Of a stretch of DNA of 64,000 bases, positions 1 to 8,851 are shown piece after piece. The position numbers and the translations under genes are program-made. Position 1 is the stretch's first letter; each line of letters begins with the position of its first letter. Under the pieces are notes generated by a model. That model made no database searches. It was not told the origin of the DNA and saw nothing but the letters and a program-made list of their open reading frames with translations. The stretch comes from Algibacter sp. L3A6 (GTDB taxonomy: Bacteria > Bacteroidota > Bacteroidia > Flavobacteriales > Flavobacteriaceae), in assembly GCF_009796825.1 (NCBI RefSeq), contig NZ_CP047030.1, positions 1,587,501-1,651,500 on the forward strand, in the 5' to 3' direction.

Positions 1-149
1 AATTCATTTATTTTCTGAATTTCGCGACGCAACTCTTGGCGACGTGTCTCTAGCTCTTTCTGTTTATTGTTTTGAGAAAAAGCAAGAGAGCCACAAAGTA
101 AAAAGCCTAGTAGAAATATTATTTTATATGAAGATTTTCTTAAAATCAT
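1..149 (-). CDS. EnvC-like murein hydrolase activator, N-terminal fragment (partial)
   Basis: Cut by the window edge: only the first 49 codons, read leftwards, are present. They encode a basic start, a hydrophobic signal peptide (residues about 8-25, ending SLAFSQ) and then a charged helical stretch rich in K, E, Q and R (KQKELETRRQELRR). Flavobacterial EnvC/NlpD-type activators begin this way: an exported coiled coil followed by an M23/LytM domain that activates septal amidases. The peptidase domain would lie outside the window, so the family is inferred from the N-terminus and from usual gene order. Its ATG overlaps the stop of the DUF4292 gene (ATGA, 146-149), which implies translational coupling. 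Confidence 0.6.
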   Translation of the reverse strand, partial: MILRKSSYKIIFLLGFLLCGSLAFSQNNKQKELETRRQELRREIQKINE

Positions 150-916
150 TCCAATTCAATTTTTTTGAAACCTGAAGGTATCTTAAAAGGAAAACGTAAG
201 TCTTCATTTAATGTTACACTTTTAAATTCTAAATTTATAATGGTTTCTTCGTTGCCTTCTACAGCAATAACTTTTATGTTTTCTGGCAGTATTTGTTTCT
301 CTACTTCCTGATGCGATAAATAATCAATTTGTAGATGTCTCAATTCTTTAGGCTGGCTTATTTGTTGCGATTTCACTTTAAAAAGAGAAGGATCTATTAA
401 AAAGAAAATCTCAAACAAAAGCTGTTGTTTCTTAGGTTGCAGAATATAAGTATTATCGTTAACCGAAGCCGTGTAACTTCCATTTTTTAAATCGAAAATA
501 GCATCACCTAAAAGTAAGTTTTGCACCTTTTTAAAATCTAATTCCGTACCCAATAATTTACTTAAATATGAAAAATCACCCTCGAAATAAGTGTTGTCTA
601 GTTTATTATAAAACCCAACTTTTTCTGGAGTTATCATCGCTCTAATAACAGAAAACGGTGCATTCATCCATAGTACTTCATCTTTTTTAGCTCTAAAGCT
701 AACGCTGTTGGTTTGCGATTTTCCGTTTTTATTAAAGTTAATTCTAAGTTTAGCTTGTAATGTTTTAAAATCCGGACTCTGCTTGCTGTTTTCTTTTATA
801 ACCGCTTTGGTAGATAGGCTTAAATTATCAGCGCCACCAGTAACCGTTCGTGCCGATTTACAGCTAAAACTTAAAAGCAGCATAATGCTTAGAACGTAAT
901 ATATAGGTTTGTTCAT
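146..916 (-). CDS. DUF4292 family lipoprotein
   Basis: A 256-residue predicted lipoprotein: the signal peptide ends in LLLSFSC, giving lipid-anchor Cys19. The rest is a soluble, beta-rich domain of the Bacteroidota family DUF4292. That family is thought to resemble LolB/LppX-type lipid-binding lipoproteins, but no biochemical role is established that I know of. The short ordered motifs LWMNAP and IRAMITPEKVGFYNK near residues 83-107 look like the conserved core of the family. Its ATG shares one base with the TPR gene stop (TAATG) and its stop overlaps the EnvC-like start, so TPR, DUF4292 and EnvC-like genes form one tightly coupled envelope operon. The family call is firm; the function is unknown. 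Confidence 0.8.
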   Translation of the reverse strand: MNKPIYYVLSIMLLLSFSCKSARTVTGGADNLSLSTKAVIKENSKQSPDFKTLQAKLRINFNKNGKSQTNSVSFRAKKDEVLWMNAPFSVIRAMITPEKVGFYNKLDNTYFEGDFSYLSKLLGTELDFKKVQNLLLGDAIFDLKNGSYTASVNDNTYILQPKKQQLLFEIFFLIDPSLFKVKSQQISQPKELRHLQIDYLSHQEVEKQILPENIKVIAVEGNEETIINLEFKSVTLNEDLRFPFKIPSGFKKIELE

Positions 917-2271
917 TAATTTTTTAATTTTTGTGCCTTATCACTAAACGTTTGTGCTTTGGCAGTATTGTTTAAAAGCGTGTAAGCTTTGCTTAATTGA
1001 TTGTAAAAATCAGTCTCCATTCTAGCATCATCAATAATATAATCTAATCCAATTTCTAAAGCTTCAATAGCTTCTTTAGGTTGGTTGAGGTTATTTAAAG
1101 CGATACCATTTACCAAGTATAATAAAGGTTGCGATGGATATTTTTCTAAAGCTTCACTGCTTTCTGCTTCCACGGCTTTAAAGTTCTGCAAATCTATTTT
1201 AAGCAACAAAATATTTTTTAAAACGGCAAAATTATTGCTGTCTTGCTCTAGTGCTTTTTCAAAATATTCTAAAGCTTTAGTTTTGTTGTTTTTAGATAAA
1301 TAATATTGCCCCATTTCTAACAGCGATTTCTCGTTGTCTTCTTCGGTAACCAAAGCTGTAGCTTCTAGTAAATCGGCCTCATATTGTGGATTTTGCTTAA
1401 CAAAATTAACAAAGTCAGATAATACTTTTACCTTAGCCTCAGGTTTTATTTGCGTACTTTGCACAACAACCTTCATCGATTCTATAGCTTTATCCGCATT
1501 GTTTTCATCTAAATAGAATTTGTACAAAGCCAAATGTACAAGTTGCGATTTTGGGTTGTTTTCAAGAAGTTCTTTTGCGGTTTCAAAAGCTTTTTCTTTA
1601 TTATTGTTTTCGCTGTAGCGGAAAATTAGAGCTAAATAGTTCGATTCTTTATCCGGATTGTTTTCAACCCGAGATTCTAAATTTTCTATTTGATCCTTTT
1701 TTCTGCCCGTAGCTTCGTATGCTATATTTCGCATGCGATCTCTATCTATAGAAACACCGAGCTCAGTATCTAATTCATCTAAAAGGAGTAAGGCTTCATC
1801 GTAACGTTTTGTTTTCACGTAAAGTGATGCCAAATCCTCCTTATAATCTGGATGATAACTAACTAATTGTTTAACCGTTTTAATGGCATTATCCAAATCG
1901 TTTTGGCCAGCATAAAAGCCGTAAAGCTCATCTAAAAACCATTCATTGTCTGGTTCTAATTCAACTGCTTTTTTTAAAGACTCTTCGGCGGCATTATAAT
2001 TTTTAAGTTTATAATAACTCTTTCCTAATTCAAAATGTAAAACAGGAATAGATTGGTTTAATGCAATACATTTTTGAAAACCTTCAGCAGCACGATCGAA
2101 ATTCTCAATACTTTTTTGCTTTAAAGCTTCGTAAAATAACTCCTGAAAAGCATCTTCATTATTTCCTAAATCATCGTCGGGACGTTTATTTAAATCCACT
2201 TGCGCATAGTTTATCTGCGGAAGTAAAAACATTCCGAAGAGAAAAAATAATATGTAGATGTTTCTTTTCAT
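916..2271 (-). CDS. Exported tetratricopeptide-repeat protein
   Basis: A 451-residue protein with a cleavable signal peptide (residues 1-24, hydrophobic core ILFFLFGMFLL) followed by TPR helices almost throughout. Clear repeats include FDRAAEGFQKCIALNQS, YNAAEESLKKAVELEPDN and TKALEYFEKALEQDSNN, with the usual A/G/Y/P spacing. TPR proteins are protein-protein scaffolds; no enzymatic domain is seen. The first Met directly precedes the signal peptide, supporting this start. It overlaps the downstream DUF4292 lipoprotein by one base and is followed by the EnvC-like gene, which places it in an envelope or cell-wall operon. The gap upstream holds the dispersed repeat at 2284-2373. The specific partner is unknown. 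Confidence 0.8.
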   Translation of the reverse strand: MKRNIYILFFLFGMFLLPQINYAQVDLNKRPDDDLGNNEDAFQELFYEALKQKSIENFDRAAEGFQKCIALNQSIPVLHFELGKSYYKLKNYNAAEESLKKAVELEPDNEWFLDELYGFYAGQNDLDNAIKTVKQLVSYHPDYKEDLASLYVKTKRYDEALLLLDELDTELGVSIDRDRMRNIAYEATGRKKDQIENLESRVENNPDKESNYLALIFRYSENNNKEKAFETAKELLENNPKSQLVHLALYKFYLDENNADKAIESMKVVVQSTQIKPEAKVKVLSDFVNFVKQNPQYEADLLEATALVTEEDNEKSLLEMGQYYLSKNNKTKALEYFEKALEQDSNNFAVLKNILLLKIDLQNFKAVEAESSEALEKYPSQPLLYLVNGIALNNLNQPKEAIEALEIGLDYIIDDARMETDFYNQLSKAYTLLNNTAKAQTFSDKAQKLKN

Positions 2272-2283
2272 TACTTTTAATTT

Positions 2284-2373
2284 GGGCGTTACCTAAAGGT
2301 CGGGCTTTACGTTACAAGTCCTCGCACCTTCTTACGTCGGGCTGTGGGCTTTTCTCTGCAATCCCTAACGCGA
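2284..2373 (+). repeat. Dispersed ~90-bp intergenic repeat, copy 1
   Basis: This lies between the nucleotidyltransferase stop and the TPR gene start. It shares ordered blocks with the reverse complement of 14759-14843: GGGCGTTACC at one end, then GTCGGGCTTT, a second GTCGGG, and CAATCCCTAACGCGA at the other end, with diverged sequence between. The ends are partly inverted (GCGTTA against TAACGC). GC content is well above the flanking DNA. It carries no convincing ORF. It looks like a short non-autonomous or REP/MITE-like element; the class is inferred from two copies only. Confidence 0.7.
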
Positions 2374-2464
2374 ACTAGTCCGCGGTAATTACGCTTTGGT
2401 GGTCAGTCAAATAATATCTATGAACACTATTTGATAAGATTCCCCCTTTCGAGGGAATTAAAAT

Positions 2465-3484
2465 TTATTCTAAAACTGAATAATCACCAATGCTAATGCT
2501 TGTAAAATCCCCATCGTATTTAACGTAATTTCCAATCATAGCATTATCCAAATTCGCATTTTTAATAGTCGAGTTTGTTTGAATTAAACTGTTTTTAATA
2601 GTCGAATTTTCTATAACTGTATTGTTTCCGATAGAAACAAAAGGGCCTACAGTCGCATCTTTTAGCACAACATTTTCACCAATAAAACAAGGTTCTATAA
2701 TGTTAGAGTTTTCTAGTTTAGCCGATGTTGCAACTAATTGCTCTTCGCCATCAGCTTTCAAAAAGCCTAACATGCGTTGGTTAGTTTCTATAGTAATGGC
2801 TTTGTTTCCGCAATCCATCCACTCATCAACAGTCCCGGTTTTAAATACTTTACCGTCTGCCATCATGCGTTTTATACCGTCGTTAATTTGGTATTCGCCA
2901 CCATTCATAATATTTTCATCAAGAATTTCTTGGAGTTTTCCTTTTAAAACAGCAACATCTTTAAAGTAATAAATACCAATTACGGCTTGGTCGCTAACAA
3001 AAGACTCTGGTTTTTCAACAAGTTCAACAATCTCTTGGTTGTCGTTTAATTTTACCACACCATAAGCTTCTGGGTTTTTTACTTGCTTAGTCCAAATAAC
3101 ACTATCGGCAGCAGGATCTAAATCGAACTCCGCGCGAATTAAAGTATCGGCATAAGCAATAACTGCAGGCCCAGAAAGTGAAGGTTCTGCACACATAATA
3201 GCGTGGCCAGTACCTAGCGGTTTATCTTGACGGTAAATAGAAGCTTTTGCGCCTAAGTTTTCAGCAAGGGCTTTTAAGCTTTCTACAACATCGTCTCCAA
3301 ACCAAGCAGGATCACCTAAAACAAAGGCAATTTCTTCTATGGGTTGTTTTAAAACTTTGGCGATATCTTTTACCAAACGGTGTACAATAGGCTGTCCGGC
3401 AACAGGAATTAATGGTTTTGGTACTGTTAAACTGTGTGGGCGTAAACGCGATCCGCGCCCGGCCATTGGTACTATTATTTTCAT
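2465..3484 (-). CDS. Sugar-phosphate nucleotidyltransferase
   Basis: A 339-residue cytoplasmic enzyme that would join a sugar 1-phosphate to an NTP to make an NDP-sugar. The N-terminal signature PMAGRGSRLRPHSLTVPKPL is the nucleotide-binding loop plus the catalytic Lys of this superfamily; GTGHAI and later VDEWMDCGNK fit the same fold. After about residue 245 come hexapeptide-like repeats (ENSNIIEPCFIGENVVLKDA), predicted to form a left-handed beta-helix. I chose the ATG at 3484 (MKIIVPMAG) because the alternative at 3502 begins inside the palindrome at 3501-3520 and adds only six residues before the conserved start. It sits behind dut and a flippase. Glucose- or mannose-1-phosphate specificity cannot be decided from sequence. 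Confidence 0.85.
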   Translation of the reverse strand: MKIIVPMAGRGSRLRPHSLTVPKPLIPVAGQPIVHRLVKDIAKVLKQPIEEIAFVLGDPAWFGDDVVESLKALAENLGAKASIYRQDKPLGTGHAIMCAEPSLSGPAVIAYADTLIRAEFDLDPAADSVIWTKQVKNPEAYGVVKLNDNQEIVELVEKPESFVSDQAVIGIYYFKDVAVLKGKLQEILDENIMNGGEYQINDGIKRMMADGKVFKTGTVDEWMDCGNKAITIETNQRMLGFLKADGEEQLVATSAKLENSNIIEPCFIGENVVLKDATVGPFVSIGNNTVIENSTIKNSLIQTNSTIKNANLDNAMIGNYVKYDGDFTSISIGDYSVLE

Positions 3485-3500
3485 ATTAAGTAATTTTTTC

Positions 3501-3520
3501 ATTTCCGCGAAGGCGGAAAT
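3501..3520. repeat. Short perfect palindrome (8-bp stem)
   Basis: ATTTCCGC and GCGGAAAT are separated by GAAG, forming a perfect 8-bp stem with a 4-nt loop. It lies between dut and the nucleotidyltransferase. On the plus strand a T-rich run follows; on the minus strand, where the genes lie, there is no U-tract, so a minus-strand terminator is unlikely. It may be a REP-type palindrome or an mRNA processing hairpin. Confidence 0.55.
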
Positions 3521-3536
3521 CTATTTTTTGTTTTTT

Positions 3537-3971
3537 TTATTTCACGCCCGTACTTCCAAATCCACCTTCACCTCTTGAGGTTTCAGACAATTCTTCAACA
3601 GATATCCACTCCGCAAGTTCGTGTTTTGCAATAACGAGTTGTGCAATGCGTTCACCGTTTTCGATAACGAAATCTTCATTAGAAATATTAACTAATATAA
3701 CTCCAATTTCTCCACGGTAATCTGCATCAATGGTTCCTGGTGCGTTTAAAACGGTTACACCTTTTTTTGCGGCCAACCCACTACGTGGACGAACTTGAGC
3801 TTCAAAACCTATTGGTAATTCAATAAATAGACCTGTTTTAACAATGGTTCTTGCTAATGGTTTTAAGGTAATATCTTCTGTTATATTAGCGCGTAAATCC
3901 ATACCTGCCGATGCTATGGTTTCATAGTGCGGTAACTCGTGGTTAGATTTATTTATTATTTTTATCTCCAT
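3537..3971 (-). CDS. dut: dUTP diphosphatase
   Basis: A 144-residue trimeric-type dUTPase that hydrolyses dUTP to dUMP and pyrophosphate, keeping uracil out of DNA and supplying dUMP for dTMP synthesis. All five family motifs are present in order: AGMDLRA (motif 1), PRSGLA (2), GTIDADYRGEIGV (3, with the catalytic Asp and the Tyr that stacks on uracil), GERIAQLVI (4) and the glycine-rich C-terminal arm RGEGGFGSTG (5). Length is normal for the family. It is cytoplasmic. It follows the flippase gene by 16 bp and precedes the nucleotidyltransferase, all in the same direction, suggesting co-transcription. Confidence 0.97.
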   Translation of the reverse strand: MEIKIINKSNHELPHYETIASAGMDLRANITEDITLKPLARTIVKTGLFIELPIGFEAQVRPRSGLAAKKGVTVLNAPGTIDADYRGEIGVILVNISNEDFVIENGERIAQLVIAKHELAEWISVEELSETSRGEGGFGSTGVK

Positions 3972-3987
3972 CTGTTTTACTTACGTT

Positions 3988-5451
3988 TTACTTCGTTTTT
4001 AAGATTTTTTTGATGTCATCTTTCTCTGAAAAATAAACGATTCCCAAAAATACAATTAACATTGATATGCCTACAACATAATCACCTCTAAATTGATAAA
4101 AGGATAATATGGATAGACCAATGGAGAGTATTAGGTACATCAGTATTTTTTTTAGATTGTAGGGTATAGGGTAGTATTTTCTTCCGAAGTAATAAGATAA
4201 AACCATCATAACAGCATAGGCCGACAGAGTTGCGACTGCTGATGCCTTGTAGCTGAATTCTTTGATGAATATAATATTTATTACTAATGTTATTATGGCA
4301 CCAACTATAGAAATATATGCTCCAAATTTTGTTTTATCGGTGACTTTATACCAAACAGATAGGTTATGATAGATACCTAAGAAGAAGTTGGCCATTAAAA
4401 TTATTGGTACTACCCACATAGCCTCCCAATAATCTTCACTTCTAACAATTATAGGTTTCAATATATCAGCAAAAACCACAACGCCTAATAAAATTATAGA
4501 CCCTAGCGCAACATAGAATTCTAATATTCTGGCGTAATTTTTTTGCGGATTTTGGCTTTTAGCATGGCTAAAAAAATAAGGCTCGATACCCAATCGGTAA
4601 GCTGTAGCAAAAAGTGTCATAAACAAGGCTAGTTTGTAACATGCCGAATACATACCGATATCTACATCGGCAATATGTTTAGGAAGAAGTTCTTTAAGAA
4701 GAATTCTATCAAATGTTTCGTTAATTGAAAATGCTACTCCAGCGATTAAAACTGGATAAGCGTAACGCATCATACGTTTCCAAAGTTCTATGTTGAACAC
4801 GTATTTAATTTTTGTGTAAAACGAAAGCATTAAAAGAAGTGTTATACCGCTTGATATAAGATTTGCTATGAAAATATAACTGATTTCAAAATTTTCTATA
4901 TAAATGCTATTGAAAAAAGAAAAGTTATGTGATAAATCTTTCAAAGCTAAAAGAAAGAAGAGGTTTAAACCTAAGTTTATGGTGACATTTAATATTTTGA
5001 TAATGGCGTAACGCATGGGTTGTTGTGTGGCACGTAACCATGCGAAAGGTATAATAACAAGAGCGTCGCAAAGTAAAATCCAAATAACTATGTTAATGTA
5101 CTTAACGTCTATATCTATAAATGAAGCGATTTGATTTTGAAAAATTAGCGCAATGGCAAAAAAGCTGATAGATGATATAACCAAAGATATGGTAGAGGTG
5201 CCTGTAACACTATTTTTATCATCGTCCTTGTTGAAAAACCTAAAAAAGGCGGTTTCCATACCGTAAGCTAAAATAACGTTAAATAGAACAAAGTATGAAA
5301 AAATCACCGATACTTCTCCATATTCACTTACGGATGAAAGTACACCATCGCTTGTGTAAAGCGGTACAAGCATAAAACTCAACATTCTCGGTAAAACCGT
5401 GGCTAGGCCATAAATGAATGTTTGCTTGAAAAGTGATTTTAGTGCGCTCAA
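3988..5451 (-). CDS. Oligosaccharide flippase / polysaccharide biosynthesis membrane protein (MOP superfamily)
   Basis: A 487-residue integral inner-membrane protein with about 12-14 hydrophobic segments spread from end to end and no soluble domain. The N-terminal FIYGLATVLPRMLSFMLVPLYTS matches Wzx-like flippases of the MOP superfamily, which move lipid-linked oligosaccharides across the inner membrane. Length fits. The adjacent sugar-nucleotidyltransferase makes a polysaccharide or glycoprotein precursor role plausible, but the substrate cannot be read from sequence. The gap upstream is about 285 bp and contains the terminator of the ATP synthase operon, so this gene probably begins a new transcript. 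No particular promoter box was identified. Confidence 0.85.
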   Translation of the reverse strand: MSALKSLFKQTFIYGLATVLPRMLSFMLVPLYTSDGVLSSVSEYGEVSVIFSYFVLFNVILAYGMETAFFRFFNKDDDKNSVTGTSTISLVISSISFFAIALIFQNQIASFIDIDVKYINIVIWILLCDALVIIPFAWLRATQQPMRYAIIKILNVTINLGLNLFFLLALKDLSHNFSFFNSIYIENFEISYIFIANLISSGITLLLMLSFYTKIKYVFNIELWKRMMRYAYPVLIAGVAFSINETFDRILLKELLPKHIADVDIGMYSACYKLALFMTLFATAYRLGIEPYFFSHAKSQNPQKNYARILEFYVALGSIILLGVVVFADILKPIIVRSEDYWEAMWVVPIILMANFFLGIYHNLSVWYKVTDKTKFGAYISIVGAIITLVINIIFIKEFSYKASAVATLSAYAVMMVLSYYFGRKYYPIPYNLKKILMYLILSIGLSILSFYQFRGDYVVGISMLIVFLGIVYFSEKDDIKKILKTK

Positions 5452-5623
5452 TGCTAGTTGTTTTGTGGTGTTAAAAGTACGTTTTTAGAGAATCCCATGC
5501 AAAGATAAGTTATTGCTTGTTTTATGCCGGTTAATAGCTGTAAGTGGCGCTTTATTAGGTTATGTTGTATTATTAAAATCATGAAATGTGGCGACGCCTT
5601 TTTTAAGTTTAAGAATTAGAACT

Positions 5624-5663
5624 AAAAAAATCCCCTTCAAGTTTATAACCTGAAGGGGATTTT
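5624..5663 (-). terminator. Rho-independent terminator of the ATP synthase operon
   Basis: On the minus strand AATCCCCTTCA and TGAAGGGGATT form a perfect stem around a loop of about 11 nt and are followed by a run of seven T. It lies about 75 bp past the atpG stop, exactly where the operon should end. Confidence 0.85.
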
Positions 5664-5736
5664 GAATTTTATTAAATACGTTATCTAATTGTTCAATACT
5701 GTCGCTATTGAGATTTTACTTCGCTAAAGCTTCAGT

Positions 5737-6597
5737 CTAGTTATTCAATGCTTCTGCACCACCAACAATTTCTAAGATTTCGTTTGTAATAGATGCTTGA
5801 CGTGCTTTGTTGTACGTTAATTTAAGCTGATCTCTTAATTCGGTTGCGTTATCTGTTGCTTTGTGCATAGCCGTCATACGAGCGCCATGTTCACTCGCAA
5901 AAGAATCGCGAATACCTTTGTATAATTGTGTTTTTAAAGACTTAGGAATTAACTGCTCTACGATTTCTAATTTCGATGGTTCGAAAACATAATCTGAAGT
6001 GTTAGCTGCTTCGCCTGCTACAGGTACAATTGGTAAAAATTGCTCGGTAGTTACAATTTGAGTTGCCGCATTTTTAAATTTATTATAAATGATATCGATT
6101 TTATCGAATTCACCAGTAATAAATTTATCCATTAACATTTCAGCAATTTCAGCAACGTTATCAAACGTTAAATCATCGTAAATATCACTTTTGTTATCTA
6201 TAACATTATTAGTTTTCTTAAAGGCATCATTTCCCTTTTTACCTATAGCAAGATAAGATACTTCTTGGTTTGCATAAGTTTCAGAAGTCATTTTTGTAAC
6301 TTCTTTAATAATGTTAGAGTTAAAAGCACCTGCTAAACCTCTATTAGAAGTTATAGTTACAATTAATACTTTTTTTACCTCACGTTGTGTGGCGTATGCG
6401 CTTCCAGAATCAGCATCTAAAGTGGCACTCAAACTTTGTAAAAGTTCGGTTAACTTATCTGAATAAGGACGCATAGCTGTAATAGCATCTTGTGCCTTTT
6501 TTAACTTTGCAGCCGATACCATTTTCATGGCACTGGTAATTTGCATCGTTGAAGATACCGATGATATTCTGTTACGTATTTCTTTAAGATTAGCCAT
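5737..6597 (-). CDS. atpG: F-type ATP synthase gamma subunit
   Basis: A 286-residue central-stalk subunit that rotates inside the alpha3-beta3 head and couples proton flow to ATP synthesis. The N-terminal helix MANLKEIRNRISSVSSTMQITSAMKMVSAAKLKKAQ is diagnostic, as is the C-terminal helix ATDNATELRDQLKLTYNKARQ. The middle carries a Rossmann-like domain (ITSNRGLAGAFNSNI). Length is typical. It is the last gene of the operon, about 100 bp after atpA with a long hairpin (6658-6695) between them, and is followed by a terminator. atpD and atpC do not follow, as is usual in Bacteroidota, where beta and epsilon are encoded elsewhere. Confidence 0.97.
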   Translation of the reverse strand: MANLKEIRNRISSVSSTMQITSAMKMVSAAKLKKAQDAITAMRPYSDKLTELLQSLSATLDADSGSAYATQREVKKVLIVTITSNRGLAGAFNSNIIKEVTKMTSETYANQEVSYLAIGKKGNDAFKKTNNVIDNKSDIYDDLTFDNVAEIAEMLMDKFITGEFDKIDIIYNKFKNAATQIVTTEQFLPIVPVAGEAANTSDYVFEPSKLEIVEQLIPKSLKTQLYKGIRDSFASEHGARMTAMHKATDNATELRDQLKLTYNKARQASITNEILEIVGGAEALNN

Positions 6598-6657
6598 TCT
6601 TTATTTTATAAAGACTCTGCGATTGCCCTCAGAGTGACATTAATTTTATAATTTAAA

Positions 6658-6695
6658 TTTGAAGTTATGAGCTTCTAAAAACTCATAACTTCAAA
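6658..6695 (-). other. Long intercistronic hairpin between atpA and atpG
   Basis: TTTGAAGTTATGAG and CTCATAACTTCAAA form a perfect 14-bp stem around a 10-nt loop, in the roughly 100-bp gap between atpA and atpG. On the transcribed (minus) strand no clean U-tract follows, so full termination is doubtful; mRNA processing or stability control is more likely. A smaller inverted repeat, ACTCTG/CAGAGT, lies beside it near 6613-6634. Confidence 0.65.
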
Positions 6696-6700
6696 CTGTT

Positions 6701-8281
6701 TTATGCTTTGTATTTAGCTGAAAGTTCTTTACAAACAGAAATTAATGTGTCTGTAACGGCATCAGTTAATTTACCCGCTTTTAAAGTAGCTAATACATCA
6801 CTATGCTTAGCGTTTAAGAATTCAATGAAATCTCTTTCAAATTCTTTTACTTTTTCAACAGGAACGTCTTTTAATAAGTTTTTAGAACCAGCGTAGATAA
6901 TTGCTACTTGATCTTCTACTTTAAAAGGATCGTTTTGACCTTGCTTTAAGATCTCTACGTTACGTTTACCTTTATTAATTACGTTTAAAGTAACAGCATC
7001 TAAATCTGAACCAAACTTAGCGAAAGCTTCTAGCTCACGGTATTGTGCTTGATCTAATTTTAAAGTACCAGATACTTTTTTCATAGATTTAATCTGTGCA
7101 TTACCACCAACACGAGATACAGAAATACCTACGTTAATTGCTGGACGAACACCAGAGTTAAATAAATCTCCATCTAAGAAAATTTGCCCATCAGTAATAG
7201 AAATTACGTTTGTTGGGATATAAGCAGAAACATCACCCGCTTGAGTTTCAATAATTGGCAATGCAGTTAAAGATCCACCACCTTTTACGATTGGTTTTAA
7301 CGACTCTGGTAAGTCATTCATTTCTCTAGCAATGGCATCGTTATTAATAACTTTTGCAGAACGCTCTAATAAACGAGAGTGTAAATAAAATACATCTCCA
7401 GGGTATGCCTCACGTCCTGGTGGACGTCTTAATAATAAAGATACCTCACGGTAAGCAACGGCTTGTTTTGATAAATCATCAAAAACAATTAAAGCTGGTC
7501 TACCAGTATCTCTAAAATACTCTCCAATAGATGCTCCAGTAAATGGTGCGTAAACTTGCATTGCAGCAGGATCTGATGCATTTGCAGCTACTATTGTTGT
7601 GTAAGCTAAAGCGCCTTTTTCTTCTAAAGTTTTAGCAATAAGTGCTACTGTTGAAGCCTTTTGGCCTACAGCAACATATATACAATATACAGGCTCGCCT
7701 GCATCGTAAAATTCTTTTTGATTTAAGATAGCATCGATACAAACTGCAGTTTTACCTGTTTGTCTGTCACCAATTACCAACTCACGTTGACCTCTACCAA
7801 CTGGGATCATAGCATCAATTGCTTTAATACCTGTTTGTAATGGTTCTGTTACTGGCTCTCTATAGATAACACCAGGAGCTTTACGCTCTAAAGGCATCTC
7901 ATAAGTTGTTCCAGCAATAGGTCCTTTACCATCAATTGGGTTACCTAAAGTATCTACAACACGACCAACAATACCTTCTCCTACTTTCACAGAAGCAATA
8001 CGGTTAGTACGTTTTACTGTAGAACCTTCTCTAACTCCTACTGAAGTTCCTAAAAGTACAATACCTACATTATCCTCTTCAAGGTTAAGTACGATACCTT
8101 CTAATCCGCCTTCGAATTCTACTAATTCACCATATTGTGCATTAGCTAATCCGTAAGCACGAACAATACCGTCACCTACTGTTAATACAGTTCCTACTTC
8201 GTCTAATGAAGCGCTTGCCTCAAAACCCGAAAGTTGTTGTTTTAAGATTGCTGATATTTCAGCTGGTTTTACTTCTGCCAT
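6701..8281 (-). CDS. atpA: F-type ATP synthase alpha subunit
   Basis: A 526-residue non-catalytic nucleotide-binding subunit of the F1 head. Seen in order: the N-terminal beta-barrel (VGDGIVRAYGL), the Walker A loop GDRQTGKTA, the Walker B region ALIVFDDLSKQA, the family signature around RRPPGREAYPGDVFYLHSRL (the alpha/beta ATPase motif) and the arginine-finger region ISVSRVGGNAQ. Length is standard (about 500-530). The operon places it 27 bp after atpH. It works on the cytoplasmic face of the inner membrane as part of the alpha3-beta3 ring; the beta partner is not encoded in this window. Confidence 0.98.
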   Translation of the reverse strand: MAEVKPAEISAILKQQLSGFEASASLDEVGTVLTVGDGIVRAYGLANAQYGELVEFEGGLEGIVLNLEEDNVGIVLLGTSVGVREGSTVKRTNRIASVKVGEGIVGRVVDTLGNPIDGKGPIAGTTYEMPLERKAPGVIYREPVTEPLQTGIKAIDAMIPVGRGQRELVIGDRQTGKTAVCIDAILNQKEFYDAGEPVYCIYVAVGQKASTVALIAKTLEEKGALAYTTIVAANASDPAAMQVYAPFTGASIGEYFRDTGRPALIVFDDLSKQAVAYREVSLLLRRPPGREAYPGDVFYLHSRLLERSAKVINNDAIAREMNDLPESLKPIVKGGGSLTALPIIETQAGDVSAYIPTNVISITDGQIFLDGDLFNSGVRPAINVGISVSRVGGNAQIKSMKKVSGTLKLDQAQYRELEAFAKFGSDLDAVTLNVINKGKRNVEILKQGQNDPFKVEDQVAIIYAGSKNLLKDVPVEKVKEFERDFIEFLNAKHSDVLATLKAGKLTDAVTDTLISVCKELSAKYKA

Positions 8282-8308
8282 CTTATTGTTTATTTAGATC
8301 TAAAGACC

Positions 8309-8845
8309 TTAGTTTAATGTAAATTCTCTTTTTAATTTGTTAAGCTGATTGGCAACACTTGCGTTGTATTGCAAATCTCCAATACGTAAAATGAAACCAC
8401 CTAAAATGTCTTCATCTATAATGTTTTCTACTTCAACATCTTTTCCTGTAAGGGTTTTAGCTTTTTCTAAAACACGCTTCTTTAAATCGTCTGTTAACGC
8501 TACTGCTGTAGTAACGGTAGCAACTTCAACACCTTTAGATTTATCTAATAACTCACCATATTTTACTGCGATATCGCCTAAAATATTAATTCGGTTGTTA
8601 GTTACTAAAGTATCAATTAAGTTATTTGTTGATTTATCAGCGTTTTTAAAAACATCTAATAAAGTCGATTTTTTAATTGAAGAAGGAATTACAGGGCTTT
8701 GAAGTGCTTCGCTTAAATCTTTACTTGTTGCCAAAGTATTAGCGATTAGCTTCATATCATTACCAACAACTTCTGTTGTGTTTTGATCTGATGCTAAACT
8801 TAATAATGCTTTAGCGTAACGTATTGCTGCTCTTGCTCCCGCCAT
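8309..8845 (-). CDS. atpH: F-type ATP synthase delta subunit
   Basis: A 178-residue subunit of the peripheral stalk (OSCP homologue) that ties the top of F1 to the b subunits. The N-terminal helical domain begins GARAAIRYAKALLSLA, typical of the family; the C-terminal part carries LKREFTLN preceded by the conserved DEDILGGFILRIGD motif. Length is normal. It starts 6 bp after atpF ends and lies 27 bp before atpA, inside the operon. Confidence 0.96.
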   Translation of the reverse strand: MAGARAAIRYAKALLSLASDQNTTEVVGNDMKLIANTLATSKDLSEALQSPVIPSSIKKSTLLDVFKNADKSTNNLIDTLVTNNRINILGDIAVKYGELLDKSKGVEVATVTTAVALTDDLKKRVLEKAKTLTGKDVEVENIIDEDILGGFILRIGDLQYNASVANQLNKLKREFTLN

Positions 8846-8851
8846 TATAAT

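Noticed and set aside
2061..2378. Plus-strand 105-residue frame across the TPR start and repeat 1
   Set aside because: Antisense to a confident TPR gene and partly within the repeat; composition is not protein-like.
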